In this document: piece after piece, positions 28,764 through 37,083 of the stretch
Layout of the letters: every line of letters begins with the position of its first letter
How positions within the stretch are numbered: the stretch's first letter is position 1
NCBI GenBank assembly: GCA_000471925.1
Contig: CP006668.1
Coordinates: 2,728,001 to 2,792,000, forward strand
DNA length: 64,000 nucleotides
Direction: 5' to 3'
Source: Ralstonia pickettii DTP0602
GTDB taxonomy: Bacteria > Pseudomonadota > Gammaproteobacteria > Burkholderiales > Burkholderiaceae
Position numbers and translations under genes: made by a program
The notes under the pieces: generated by a model
Told to the model about the DNA's origin: nothing
Database searches by the model: none
Seen by the model: only the letters and a program-made list of their open reading frames with translations

Positions 28764-30504
28764 GGGATGGTGCGCTGGCAACCGCTGCGTCATCGGCTGC
28801 CACATCGGTTGCCACGACCCGGTTGCGGCCCATCGCCTTGGCCTGATACAGCCGCCGGTCGGCCACGCCGACGAGTTGCTCGAGTTCGTCGACGCGGTCC
28901 GCACCCATCTCTGCCACCCCGAATGAAGCGGTGAACGAGATGATCCGGTGGGCATCGTCGTCGGGCCACGCCTCGTCGCCGATGGCGGGCACCGCCAGCG
29001 CGGCTACCGTTGCGCGAAGGCGCTCGGCCACGCGGCTGGCCTCTGCAAGGCTGGTAGCGGGGAGCAGGAGGGCGAATTCCTCCCCGCCGAAGCGCGCCGG
29101 CAAATCGACGGTACGCAAGCCGTCCCTGCAGGCGTCGGCCAGCGCGACCAGCGCGCGATCGCCGTTGGCGTGGCCCCAGGTGTCGTTGATACGTTTGAAA
29201 TGGTCGACGTCCACCAGCACCAGCGACAGCGGCTCGGGGTTGCGATGCCGGCGATCGCGTTCGAGCCGGAAGCGGTGCTCGAACGCGCGCCGATTGGCCA
29301 ACCCTGTCAGCGCGTCGTGTTCGGCCAGCGCGCGCAACGCTTCGCCACGCTCGATCAGGCGAGCGAACAGCCGCGAGATCACCGCCAGCGACGCCCACAG
29401 CAAGAGGCCAATGCTCACCACCACACCTACCAGCGGCCAGCGCAGATCCCGGAACAAGGCGGCGACAAGCTGCGCGTCGGAAATCTCCTCCACCAGCAAC
29501 AGGTCGGTGCTTCCGACCCGGCGAAACAGCAGATGCTGACCCGCGCGCCGCAGCGTGCCCTCCCCGCGCGCCCACAAGTCAGCGGCAGATTCATTGCGCC
29601 ACGTCCCCCCAAAATCTCGCGGCCATTGCTGGCCGGGCGCCATGCCTGGCTCGCTGATGGCGATGACCTCGCCGTTGCGCGCCGCCAGTATCCGCTTGCC
29701 CGGCCCCGGCACGGTCTCGCCCAGCGCACGCCTGAGCATGCGCTGGCTGATTTCCAGCACGACGGCGCCGCGAAAGTCGTTCCCGAGGTAGACCGGCGCG
29801 CTGACTGCGAAGCGCAACTCCGGCCTGGCCAGCCCAACGTAGACAGGCGTGCGCACCACGTGCCGCTGCGGGTTGCGGTCTGGCATGGTGTCGCGATAGA
29901 GGGGCATGCCGGCAAAACGCTCCAGCCCGCGATGGGGCGCGATGGTGTCTTGCGGCACCCCTATATAGAAGCCGTTGCGGGACACGAAGCGACCGGCTGC
30001 TTCAAACTCGAGATTGCCGGCCGTGATCTGCAGCAAGCGTCCCACCGTATGCGCCGCGGCCAGATCCGCGAGCAGGGTCTCGTCATTGCGCAGATACGCG
30101 GGAAGCCTGGCAAGCTCAGTGGGTCCAAAGCCGACAGCGACGGGCCCGCCCGCGGATAGCGGCAGCTGCCAGGTCGGCTGGTTGCGGCCGGCATAGGCGG
30201 CCTGCAACTGGGAATCCGGCGCGGTCGCATCGCTGCCCTGCCGGGATTGCAGCGACTCCTCGGCTACCTGGCGCAGCGTCTGCACCCGGCGCAGCTCCTG
30301 CTCCATGAATGCCGTGACGGCGACCTTGGTGCGGTCCAGTTCGTGCCGTACCTGTGCCAGGTGGCGGTCATTGAGGATGCCAGCCGCGCGCCAGCACAGG
30401 ATCGCAATCAGGGCGAGCGAAAGCGCCGCACAGAACAAGACGACGTGGTGCGGTCGATTCTCCACATATCCCCAGAGCTTTGCCCTCAGCCCAGGCACTG
30501 GCAT
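28738..30504 (-). CDS. Membrane diguanylate cyclase with periplasmic sensor
   Basis: A 588-residue protein. A first helix (about 20-40) and a second (about 366-388, VGVVVSIGLLLWASLAVI) flank a ~320-residue periplasmic domain resembling dCache sensors. The C-terminal GGDEF domain (about 415-570) carries the active motif as GGEEF, substrate Asp in VDVDHFKRINDTWGH, and an RTVD inhibitory I-site five residues before GGEEF. It should make c-di-GMP with product inhibition, driven by an extracellular signal. The first pair of helices implies an inner-membrane location. The Ala/Ser-rich tail overlaps the Bug gene end. Confidence 0.92.
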   Translation of the reverse strand: MPVPGLRAKLWGYVENRPHHVVLFCAALSLALIAILCWRAAGILNDRHLAQVRHELDRTKVAVTAFMEQELRRVQTLRQVAEESLQSRQGSDATAPDSQLQAAYAGRNQPTWQLPLSAGGPVAVGFGPTELARLPAYLRNDETLLADLAAAHTVGRLLQITAGNLEFEAAGRFVSRNGFYIGVPQDTIAPHRGLERFAGMPLYRDTMPDRNPQRHVVRTPVYVGLARPELRFAVSAPVYLGNDFRGAVVLEISQRMLRRALGETVPGPGKRILAARNGEVIAISEPGMAPGQQWPRDFGGTWRNESAADLWARGEGTLRRAGQHLLFRRVGSTDLLLVEEISDAQLVAALFRDLRWPLVGVVVSIGLLLWASLAVISRLFARLIERGEALRALAEHDALTGLANRRAFEHRFRLERDRRHRNPEPLSLVLVDVDHFKRINDTWGHANGDRALVALADACRDGLRTVDLPARFGGEEFALLLPATSLAEASRVAERLRATVAALAVPAIGDEAWPDDDAHRIISFTASFGVAEMGADRVDELEQLVGVADRRLYQAKAMGRNRVVATDVAADDAAVASAPSPTARSSRS

Positions 30505-30576
30505 AGACGCCTTATCCTCAGCATCAAACTGCTCGCACGCGGAGCCACGGCCCGGGAAGGCAAGGGGAACGGCCTA

Positions 30577-30945
30577 TCAGGCAGCCTCGACAGCTGGCTT
30601 CGTCCGCTTGGCACTCTTTGGCGTGCATTGGACGCCAGCCATGCCGCAGTCTTCGGGATGCCCGTCGCAGCAGTGCTCCATGAGGAACCCAATCAACTCG
30701 TACATACGGTCGAACTGGGCGCGGTAGATAACAAACTTCCCTTCCTGCGTACTCGCAATCAAGCCAGCGTGCACAAGTTCCTTCAAGTGGAAGGATAGTG
30801 TCGCCGGCGGCACGCCTAGCTCTTGGCCAATGCGGCCGGCATTCACACCGTCAAGACCCGCTTGGACCAGGAGACGGAATATGGAAAGTCGGGAGGTCTG
30901 GGCAAGTGCAGCCAGAGCCGCAACTGCAGTTTCGCTCTTCATCAT
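30577..30945 (-). CDS. arsR: ArsR/SmtB family repressor with a C-terminal Cys triad (arsenite-sensor type)
   Basis: A 122-residue winged-helix repressor. The DNA-reading helix is within LGVPPATLSFHLKELVHAG. It lacks the ELCVCDL site of plasmid-type ArsR and instead has C92, C93 and C100 (HCCDGHPEDC), plus C107. This layout matches the ArsR2 group, in which a C-terminal Cys-Cys...Cys triad binds As(III), as in the Acidithiobacillus ferrooxidans protein. No arsC or arsenite pump follows. It is divergent from the pst operon and an inverted repeat overlaps its start. Two ATGs (30945, 30942) are possible. Confidence 0.88.
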   Translation of the reverse strand: MMKSETAVAALAALAQTSRLSIFRLLVQAGLDGVNAGRIGQELGVPPATLSFHLKELVHAGLIASTQEGKFVIYRAQFDRMYELIGFLMEHCCDGHPEDCGMAGVQCTPKSAKRTKPAVEAA

Positions 30946-30958
30946 TTGTTGAAATGTA
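30943..30958 (-). promoter_or_regulatory. Candidate ArsR operator at the arsR start
   Basis: CATTT-GTTG-AAATG (30943-30956) is a perfect 5-bp inverted repeat overlapping the arsR start codon. On the minus strand TACATT (30953-30958) with TTGCGC (30977-30982), spaced 18, could be the promoter; transcription would then begin at or next to the ATG, giving a leaderless message that the repressor would block by covering the -10. Confidence 0.5.
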
Positions 30959-31063
30959 GGGCCCTTGAGACCGATAGCGCAACGCTGGAGCGCAGCATGT
31001 CATTCCGGCGTCTGGACGGTCATCTCGTCGCCATATGTCGAGCCCATGCTTCTATACGCCTAG

Positions 31064-31078
31064 ATTTATGGAAATGTA
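31064..31078 (+). promoter_or_regulatory. Candidate ArsR operator upstream of pstS
   Basis: ATTTATGGAAATGTA matches the site at the arsR start in 12 of 15 bases (shared ATTTnnnGAAATGTA) and contains ATTT-N4-AAAT. It lies 46 bases before the pstS start and a few bases after a -10-like TATACG, where a repressor would act. Confidence 0.5.
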
Positions 31079-31123
31079 CTTCCTAACCTGGCCTTGTCCA
31101 CTCATTTGCTCAGGGAGTCCGTG

Positions 31124-32116
31124 ATGCGCCTCTCCTCTCACTCCGTCCTCGCGGCAGTAGCGCTAACTGTAGGTTCGCATGCCGCGCATGGCCAGGCTAT
31201 CGTGAAAATCGATGGCTCGAGCACCGTTTATCCCATCACGGAAGCCGTTGCAGAAGACTTTCAGAAGGCGAAGAAAAATGCCATCAAGGTCACCGTCGGA
31301 ATTTCAGGAACCGGGGGTGGCTTCAAGAAGTTCTGCCGGGGCGAAACTGATATTACAGATGCCTCCCGACCCATCCTCAAACAGGAGATGGAGGCCTGCG
31401 CCAAGGCTGGTATCAAGTACTACGAGTTGCCCATTGCCTTCGATGCGCTGACGGTGGTGGTCAATCCGAAGAACACATTCGTCAAGCAACTGTCCGTCGA
31501 GCAGCTCAAGAAGATGTGGGAGCCAGCGGCGCAGGGCAAGGTCACTACCTGGAAGCAAGTTGACGCATCCTTCCCCGACGCGCCCTTGAAGCTGTTCGGC
31601 GCAGGTTCCGATTCCGGTACTTTCGATTACTTCACTGAAGCCGTTGTTGGCAAAGCCAAGGCTTCGCGCGGTGACTACACCGCCTCGGAAGACGACAATG
31701 TTCTGGTCCAGGGCGTCTCGCGCGATGTGAATAGCATCGGCTACTTTGGCTACGCCTATTACGAAGAAAACAAGAGCAAACTCAAGGCTGTGCCGATTGT
31801 GAACAAGGCTGGCAAGCCTGTTCTTCCGGGCGAGAAGAGCGTCATTGATGGCTCCTACAATCCCCTCTCGCGACCAATCTTCATCTACGTCAACGAGAAG
31901 TCTCTCGACAAGCCTGAGGTCAAGGAGTTCGTGACCTACTATTTGCAGAACGGTGAGCGGTTGGCTGCAGAGGTGAAATACGTGCCTCTGCCGGCAAAGG
32001 CCTACACGACAGCCGCTGAACACCTGGCCAGGAAGAAGCTCGGCACGGTCTTCGGCGGCGAAGCGGACGTCGGTGCAACTATCGAGTCTGTACTAGCCCG
32101 CGAAGCAAAGCTGTAA
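31124..32116 (+). CDS. pstS: Phosphate ABC transporter binding protein PstS (PstS_2-like subfamily)
   Basis: A 330-residue periplasmic protein with a signal peptide ending HAAHGQA. Phosphate-contact loops are DGSSTVYP near the mature N-terminus, [22 protein letters not shown], and [15 protein letters not shown]. This is the subfamily with IxxxGSSTVxP openings, distinct from the second pstS at 36727. The start at 31124 is preferred (CAGGGAG upstream). First gene of pstS-pstC-pstA-pstB-phoU, divergent to arsR. Codons are visibly less GC-biased than in surrounding genes. Confidence 0.93.
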   Translation: MRLSSHSVLAAVALTVGSHAAHGQAIVKIDGSSTVYPITEAVAEDFQKAKKNAIKVTVGISGTGGGFKKFCRGETDITDASRPILKQEMEACAKAGIKYYELPIAFDALTVVVNPKNTFVKQLSVEQLKKMWEPAAQGKVTTWKQVDASFPDAPLKLFGAGSDSGTFDYFTEAVVGKAKASRGDYTASEDDNVLVQGVSRDVNSIGYFGYAYYEENKSKLKAVPIVNKAGKPVLPGEKSVIDGSYNPLSRPIFIYVNEKSLDKPEVKEFVTYYLQNGERLAAEVKYVPLPAKAYTTAAEHLARKKLGTVFGGEADVGATIESVLAREAKL

Positions 32117-32124
32117 CGGTCGTC

Positions 32125-32148
32125 GGGCGCGCGCATCAGTCCGCGCCC
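32125..32148 (+). terminator. Intercistronic hairpin between pstS and pstC
   Basis: GGGCGCG and CGCGCCC form a 7-bp stem around a 10-base loop, with no following T-run. Such hairpins after binding-protein genes commonly stabilise or attenuate the message so that receptor exceeds permease. Confidence 0.5.
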
Positions 32149-32175
32149 AGTCATAACGCTCGTGTGAAGGCTCCT

Positions 32176-33132
32176 ATGCCGGACTCCTCAACCCTTACCA
32201 CTTCAGCGGATGACGTGACCTCGCATGTGGTCAGTGAGCGACTCGCCAAGAAAGCCTTCCGGAATACCACTGAGCGCCTGATTGAATTCATTCTGTTCCT
32301 TGCTGCCTCGGTTTCGGTTATTACCACGCTGGGAATCGTGTGGGTACTGGTTAGCGAATCAGCCCACTTTTTCGCCAATATCCCGGTCGGGGACTTCTTC
32401 ACCGATACGCTGTGGGCACCGCTTTTCTCCGAACCTCGCTACGGCATCCTTCCGTTGCTCCTCGGCACATTGACCACTTCGCTGGTAGCCCTGGCCGTAG
32501 CAATTCCTCTCGGCACGACCATCGCCATCTACCTCTCCGAGTTCGCGAATCCCTCGCTTCGGGAAGTCATTAAGCCGTTCCTGGAATTGCTCGGCGGCAT
32601 CCCGACTATCGTCTACGGTTACTTTGCACTCACCGTGGTTACTCCGCTGCTACAAGCGTGGATACCTTCCCTACCCGGCTTCAATATGCTATCCGCCGGG
32701 CTCGTGATGGGCATCGCCATCATCCCCTACGTCAGTTCGTTAGCCGAGGATGCCATGCGCGCCGTACCGATGAGTTTGCGAGAGGGTTCATACGCGATGG
32801 GCGCCACACGGTTCCAGACCGCTATGCGGGTCGTCGTACCGGCAGCCTTGTCCGGCGTTCTCTCGGCCTACATCCTGGGTATCTCTCGCGCGGTCGGTGA
32901 AACCATGATTGTTGCGGTGGCCGCCGGCATGCAGCCCAATTTCACGATGAATCCGCTGGAGCCTGCTGCGACCATCTCCGCCTACATTGTGCAGGTAGCA
33001 TTAGGTGACCTGCCTCACGGTTCCATCGGCTATCAGTCCATCTTCGCCGCCGGTCTGACGCTGATGCTGATGACGTTGCTCTTCAACATCCTCGGCCACG
33101 TCATCCGCCGTCGCTATCGCGAAGCCTATTGA
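32176..33132 (+). CDS. pstC: Phosphate ABC transporter permease PstC
   Basis: A 318-residue inner-membrane protein with six hydrophobic helices. The transporter coupling loop is EDAMRAVPMSLREGSYAMGATRFQT, followed by ISRAVGETMIVAVAAGM, a PstC hallmark. The long periplasmic stretch after the first helix (HFFANIPVGDFFTDTLWAPLF) is also typical. The start at 32176 has GAAGG upstream; a GTG at 32164 would add four residues. It pairs with PstA to form the channel. Confidence 0.93.
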   Translation: MPDSSTLTTSADDVTSHVVSERLAKKAFRNTTERLIEFILFLAASVSVITTLGIVWVLVSESAHFFANIPVGDFFTDTLWAPLFSEPRYGILPLLLGTLTTSLVALAVAIPLGTTIAIYLSEFANPSLREVIKPFLELLGGIPTIVYGYFALTVVTPLLQAWIPSLPGFNMLSAGLVMGIAIIPYVSSLAEDAMRAVPMSLREGSYAMGATRFQTAMRVVVPAALSGVLSAYILGISRAVGETMIVAVAAGMQPNFTMNPLEPAATISAYIVQVALGDLPHGSIGYQSIFAAGLTLMLMTLLFNILGHVIRRRYREAY

Positions 33133-33142
33133 GGGGCACGCC

Positions 33143-34066
33143 ATGCCACTGCCGCCGCTCGATGCCATTCGCAGCATCATCAGGACCAACAAGCGATGGG
33201 ACCTCTTCTTCGCCATCGCAGGGTTTCTCGCGTTGCTTGTGGGCGTGCTGACCTTCGTCGCGCTCTTCCTCCAGATGGCCTATACGGGCTGGGAGCGCCT
33301 CACTCCCGAGTTCTTCACGAATTTTCCTTCGAGACGAGCCCCACAGGCTGGCATCCTTTCCGCCTGGGTTGGCTCCCTGCTGGTGATGCTTGTCACCGCA
33401 GTCACTGCCGTTCCGCTGGGCGTCGCTGCCGGCACATATTTGGAGGAGTATGCGCCCAGGAACCTGGTTACCGACATCATCGAAATCAATGTCACCAACC
33501 TCGCTGGTGTTCCGTCCATTGTCTACGGGCTGCTTGCCCTGGGCATCTTCGTCTATGGCTTTGGGTTCGGTCAGAGCATCCTGTCTGCCGGCTTGACGCT
33601 CGCTCTTCTTATCCTCCCCATCGTCATTGTCGCTACGCGCGAGTCGATTCGAGCCATCCCGCAGCATATCCGTGAGGGCGCGTATGCACTGGGAGCCACT
33701 CGCTGGCAGGTCACCCGTGACCACATCGTGCCGTATTCCATGCCCGGTATCATGACCGGTGTCATCATTGGCATGTCGCGGGCCATCGGTGAGACTGCGC
33801 CCATCATCACCATCGGGGCGCTGACCTTCATCGCATTCCTGCCGCAGTCCCCCGTTTCGCCAGATTTCCCTTGGCTCAATTTCGAGTGGCTCTGGTCGGG
33901 ATTCACCGTCATGCCGATTCAGATGTTCAATTGGACATCCCGGCCCGAAGAGGCCTTTCAACGGAACGCCGCGGCCGCCGGCTTCATCCTGGTTCTGATG
34001 ACACTTTCGATGAATGCACTCGCCATCTGGATTCGCTATCGTCTGAGGAAGGCCATCAAATGGTAA
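33143..34066 (+). CDS. pstA: Phosphate ABC transporter permease PstA
   Basis: A 307-residue permease. It has [13 protein letters not shown] [20 protein letters not shown], the coupling helix [20 protein letters not shown] and the [15 protein letters not shown] stretch [27 protein letters not shown] precedes the start, 10 bases after pstC. The stop overlaps the pstB start by seven bases, indicating coupled translation. Confidence 0.93.
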   Translation: MPLPPLDAIRSIIRTNKRWDLFFAIAGFLALLVGVLTFVALFLQMAYTGWERLTPEFFTNFPSRRAPQAGILSAWVGSLLVMLVTAVTAVPLGVAAGTYLEEYAPRNLVTDIIEINVTNLAGVPSIVYGLLALGIFVYGFGFGQSILSAGLTLALLILPIVIVATRESIRAIPQHIREGAYALGATRWQVTRDHIVPYSMPGIMTGVIIGMSRAIGETAPIITIGALTFIAFLPQSPVSPDFPWLNFEWLWSGFTVMPIQMFNWTSRPEEAFQRNAAAAGFILVLMTLSMNALAIWIRYRLRKAIKW

Positions 34067-34920
34067 GCAACACCATGCCCGCGGAAGGCCAGCGGGAACC
34101 CGCCGCTCCTGCACGCAATAACTTTTCGCCAGGGCTTATACCTCACGCCCTGGAACCGTCAACAGTCAAGGCGGCTGCCATCGACTTCGGCTTCTACTAT
34201 GGCGCGTTCCATGCTTTGAAGGGAGTCAATCTTCCTATCCAGGAGAAGCGTGTGACCGCTTTGATTGGACCGTCTGGGTGTGGCAAATCGACACTTCTAC
34301 GCTCATTCAACCGCATGCACGACCTGTATCCCGGCAACCGGTATGAGGGCAGCATCCGGCTATATCCGGACAACACCAACATCCTCGACCCCAGAGTCGA
34401 CCCCATTGAAGTACGGATGCGCATTGGCATGGTGTTTCAGAAGCCGAACCCCTTCCCCAAGTCCGTCTACGAGAACGTCGCTTACGGGTTGCGGCTGCGG
34501 GGTGAAAAGAGCCGCTCGAGGCTTGATGAGGGTGTTGAGGAGGCGCTACGTGCAGCGGCCATATGGGACGAAGTGAAGGACCGGTTGCAGTCACAGGGTA
34601 CCGCGCTTTCCGGGGGACAGCAGCAGCGTCTGTGCATCGCGCGGTGCCTGGCGACCGACCCCGAGATTCTATTGTTTGATGAGCCAACTTCCTCCTTGGA
34701 CCCGATTGCAACGGGCAGCATCGAGGAACTTATCAGTCAACTGCGGTCGCGCGTCACGATTCTCATCGTGACCCACAACATGCAGCAAGCCGCCCGTGTT
34801 TCCGACTACACAGCGTATATGTATCTGGGCGAACTTGTCGAGTATGGCGAGACCAATCAAATCTTCCTGAAACCAGGTAAACAAGCAACGGAGGACTACA
34901 TCACCGGCCGTTTCGGCTGA
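34060..34920 (+). CDS. pstB: Phosphate ABC transporter ATPase PstB
   Basis: A 286-residue ATPase. Walker A is GPSGCGKST, the Q-loop lies in [20 protein letters not shown], the signature is [13 protein letters not shown], Walker B is [13 protein letters not shown] and the switch His is in IVTHNMQQA. The [13 protein letters not shown] insert after the P-loop ([12 protein letters not shown]) is PstB-specific. It is about 25 residues longer at the N-terminus than E. coli PstB. The start overlaps pstA. Confidence 0.94.
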   Translation: MVSNTMPAEGQREPAAPARNNFSPGLIPHALEPSTVKAAAIDFGFYYGAFHALKGVNLPIQEKRVTALIGPSGCGKSTLLRSFNRMHDLYPGNRYEGSIRLYPDNTNILDPRVDPIEVRMRIGMVFQKPNPFPKSVYENVAYGLRLRGEKSRSRLDEGVEEALRAAAIWDEVKDRLQSQGTALSGGQQQRLCIARCLATDPEILLFDEPTSSLDPIATGSIEELISQLRSRVTILIVTHNMQQAARVSDYTAYMYLGELVEYGETNQIFLKPGKQATEDYITGRFG

Positions 34921-34934
34921 CTTGGGGAAGCAGT

Positions 34935-35642
34935 ATGACCGAGAAGCATTTGTCCAGCCAGTTTGAAACCGACCTCACCGATATTTCCACGGAAGTTTTG
35001 CTGATGGGTGGACTGGTCGAGGCACAGGTTCAATCGGCTATCCGCGCGTTGGAGACCTTCGACATAGCCATTGCTGATGACGTCATCGCAGCGGAACAAC
35101 GTGTCAATCGGCAGGAGATTGAGATAGATGCCCATTGCAGCTATATCATTGCCCGCCGCCAGCCCACTGCGCGCGACTTGCGATTACTCATGGCGATATC
35201 CAAGACCATCACGAACTTGGAGCGTGTCGGGGACGAAGCCTACAAAATTGCAAAGCGCGCGAAGCGCATCATTGGCCAAGTCTCGCATTCCACCATCGAC
35301 TTTTCAGAGGTCCGCGTCTCGGCCGCACTGGCTGTTGAAATGCTGCACAAGGCCCTGGATGCCTTTGCAAGGCTTGATGCGAGTGAGGCAGCAATGATAG
35401 GTCGGAAGGACCCGGCCCTGGATGAGGAGTTTCGAGGCTTCGTCCGCAAGCTCATGCGCTACATGATGGAAGACCCGAAGCTGATATCAGTATCGCTGGA
35501 CTACCTCTTCATCGCCAAGGCTATCGAGCGCATCGGTGACCACGCCACAAACATCGCCGAGTTCACCATCTATATCGTCAAGGGCACTGACGTCCGACAC
35601 CTCACACAGGAGGCCCTTGAGCAGGAGGCGCAGAAACAATGA
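34935..35642 (+). CDS. phoU: PhoU phosphate uptake regulator
   Basis: A 235-residue protein of two PhoU three-helix bundles. Metal-cluster motifs E/DxxxD are seen in TNLERVGDEAYKIAKRAK and AIERIGDHATNIAEFTIYI. PhoU restrains Pst uptake and signals phosphate sufficiency to PhoR. It starts 14 bases after pstB. No phoB or phoR follows, so Pho control would depend on genes elsewhere. Confidence 0.94.
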   Translation: MTEKHLSSQFETDLTDISTEVLLMGGLVEAQVQSAIRALETFDIAIADDVIAAEQRVNRQEIEIDAHCSYIIARRQPTARDLRLLMAISKTITNLERVGDEAYKIAKRAKRIIGQVSHSTIDFSEVRVSAALAVEMLHKALDAFARLDASEAAMIGRKDPALDEEFRGFVRKLMRYMMEDPKLISVSLDYLFIAKAIERIGDHATNIAEFTIYIVKGTDVRHLTQEALEQEAQKQ

Positions 35643-35707
35643 CCGCGCAGGCCGACACCCGGCGCTGACTCCTTGGTGCGCGCGCAGAGTCTTGGAAATC
35701 ATCCGCG

Positions 35708-36727
35708 TTAGAACTTGAAACTAGTCAACCAGTAAGACTCAATTTGAGCGACCAGAGCCGCAGGCAATGGAACATAGTCCAACGCCTCGGCTTGTTTTTG
35801 CCCGTTCTCAAAGGTCCATTTGAAGAACTCCAGCGCAACCTTGGACTTGGCTGCACTCTTCGGCTGCTTGCGCATGAGGATGAAGACCGTTGCGGTAATC
35901 GGGTAAGCCTCCGGGCCACTGGCATCCGTCATCACCAGTTCGAAATCTTTCGATTTTGACCAGTCAGCGGTGACCGCAGCCGCCTGGAACGCCTTGGCAC
36001 TGGGTTCAATGAAATTGCCAGCCCGATTCTGCACCACACCATATGCCATCTTCTGCTGCCGCGCATAGGCAAACTCGACGTAGCCAATAGAATTCTTCTG
36101 CCGGTTCACATAGGCAGCAACACCTTCATTGCCCTTGCCGCCAACGCCAGTAGGCCAGTCCACCGCGGTACCTTCCCCGACCCGACTTTTCCATTCGGGG
36201 CTGACCTTCGTCAGATAGTTCACCCAGTTGAATGTCGTACCGGAGCCGTCCGAGCGATGCACCACCGTAATCTTTGCCGCTGGGAGCGCTAAGCCGGGGT
36301 TCACTTTCGCGAGCGCCGGGTCGTTCCACATCGTGATTTTTCCGAGGTATATGTCGGCTAGCAGTGGTCCGGTGAAGCGAATCTTGCCAGGAACCACGCC
36401 GTCGATGTTGACCACGGGTACTACGCCTCCAATGACGAAAGGAAACTGCCCTATCCCCAAGGAAGCCAACCCGTTGGCCGATAGCGGCATGTCGCTGGCA
36501 CCAAAGTCGACTGTGGCGGCTTTGATGTGTGCAATACCTGCGCTAGACCCGACGGACTGATAGTTGATTTTGTGGCCGAACACCTGCTCGTAGTCCGATG
36601 ACCATTTAGAAAGGATAGGGTAGACAAAGGTTGAGCCCGCACCCGTTACTTCGGTTGCGCGAGCCGCGCCAGCGGCAGCCGCGAGGATGATAGCGCCCAC
36701 CACGAGCCTGAAGGCTTGCTTCCTCAT
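35708..36727 (-). CDS. pstS: Second PstS phosphate-binding protein (classical PstS subfamily)
   Basis: A 339-residue periplasmic protein with signal peptide LVVGAIILAAAAGAARA. Phosphate loops match E. coli PstS: GAGSTFVYP, YQSVGSSAGI, DFGASDMPL and VHRSDGSGTTFNW with the Arg, Asp and Ser ligands. It belongs to a different subfamily from the operon's pstS and converges on phoU with a 65-base gap. A motif like the arsR/pstS operators lies 60-75 bases upstream. Likely an alternative receptor for the same PstCAB channel. Confidence 0.94.
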   Translation of the reverse strand: MRKQAFRLVVGAIILAAAAGAARATEVTGAGSTFVYPILSKWSSDYEQVFGHKINYQSVGSSAGIAHIKAATVDFGASDMPLSANGLASLGIGQFPFVIGGVVPVVNIDGVVPGKIRFTGPLLADIYLGKITMWNDPALAKVNPGLALPAAKITVVHRSDGSGTTFNWVNYLTKVSPEWKSRVGEGTAVDWPTGVGGKGNEGVAAYVNRQKNSIGYVEFAYARQQKMAYGVVQNRAGNFIEPSAKAFQAAAVTADWSKSKDFELVMTDASGPEAYPITATVFILMRKQPKSAAKSKVALEFFKWTFENGQKQAEALDYVPLPAALVAQIESYWLTSFKF

Positions 36728-36787
36728 GTTTGGTTACCCTCCAACGCAATGACGCAATGCGACAAACACACGATTCCACATCTCTAG

Positions 36788-36802
36788 CATAATGGAAATG
36801 AA
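36788..36802 (-). promoter_or_regulatory. Candidate ArsR operator upstream of the second pstS
   Basis: CATAATGGAAATGAA agrees with the pstS-operon site (ATTTATGGAAATGTA) at 11 of 15 positions, with ATGGAAATG intact. On the pstS strand it directly follows TATACT, so a bound repressor would block RNA polymerase. The outer half-site is degenerate. Confidence 0.4.
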
Positions 36803-36973
36803 AGTATAGTTCTGTCGACTCCGCTGTGGTGCACATGCATCGTGAATCTTTAATGACAGCGCCAGCAGATTTTGGCGCGCACATGCTCGCAAGCTGCAAC
36901 TCTCGTACATTCCCGGGCCACCGATATGTCGCAAGCCGAGCCTCGGCCGATGGGTGTTGATTCGGTAAAACTG

Positions 36974-37020
36974 TTATTCCCGCTGCAAGCACTTTATTCC
37001 CTTGGAAGGACTTTATTCCC
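36974..37020 (+). repeat. Three TTATTCCC direct repeats, helically phased
   Basis: TTATTCCC occurs at 36974-36981, 36994-37001 and 37013-37020, offsets 20 and 19 bases; the last two share ACTTTATTCCC-like context. They lie 64-110 bases before the winged-helix regulator gene and are good candidates for its operator. Confidence 0.6.
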
Positions 37021-37083
37021 CGAGGTCAACAACCCCATCCCGGCTCTATACTCCGCATTACACATTTCACCCGGAGCCAAACC

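Larger units (their letters stand above)
36728..37083. other. Divergent non-coding region between second pstS and a winged-helix regulator
   Basis: No gene. Towards pstS it holds a -10-like TATACT (minus strand), the operator-like CATAATGGAAATGAA at 36788-36802, and a weak Pho-box-like ATGACAG/GTGAATC pair at 36842-36859. Towards the regulator it holds three TTATTCCC repeats (see 36974-37020). Confidence 0.6.

Noticed and set aside
36842..36859. Pho-box-like CTGTCAT-N4-GATTCAC on the minus strand upstream of second pstS
   Set aside because: Only the first half fits well and it is about 33 bases too far from the -10-like TATACT.
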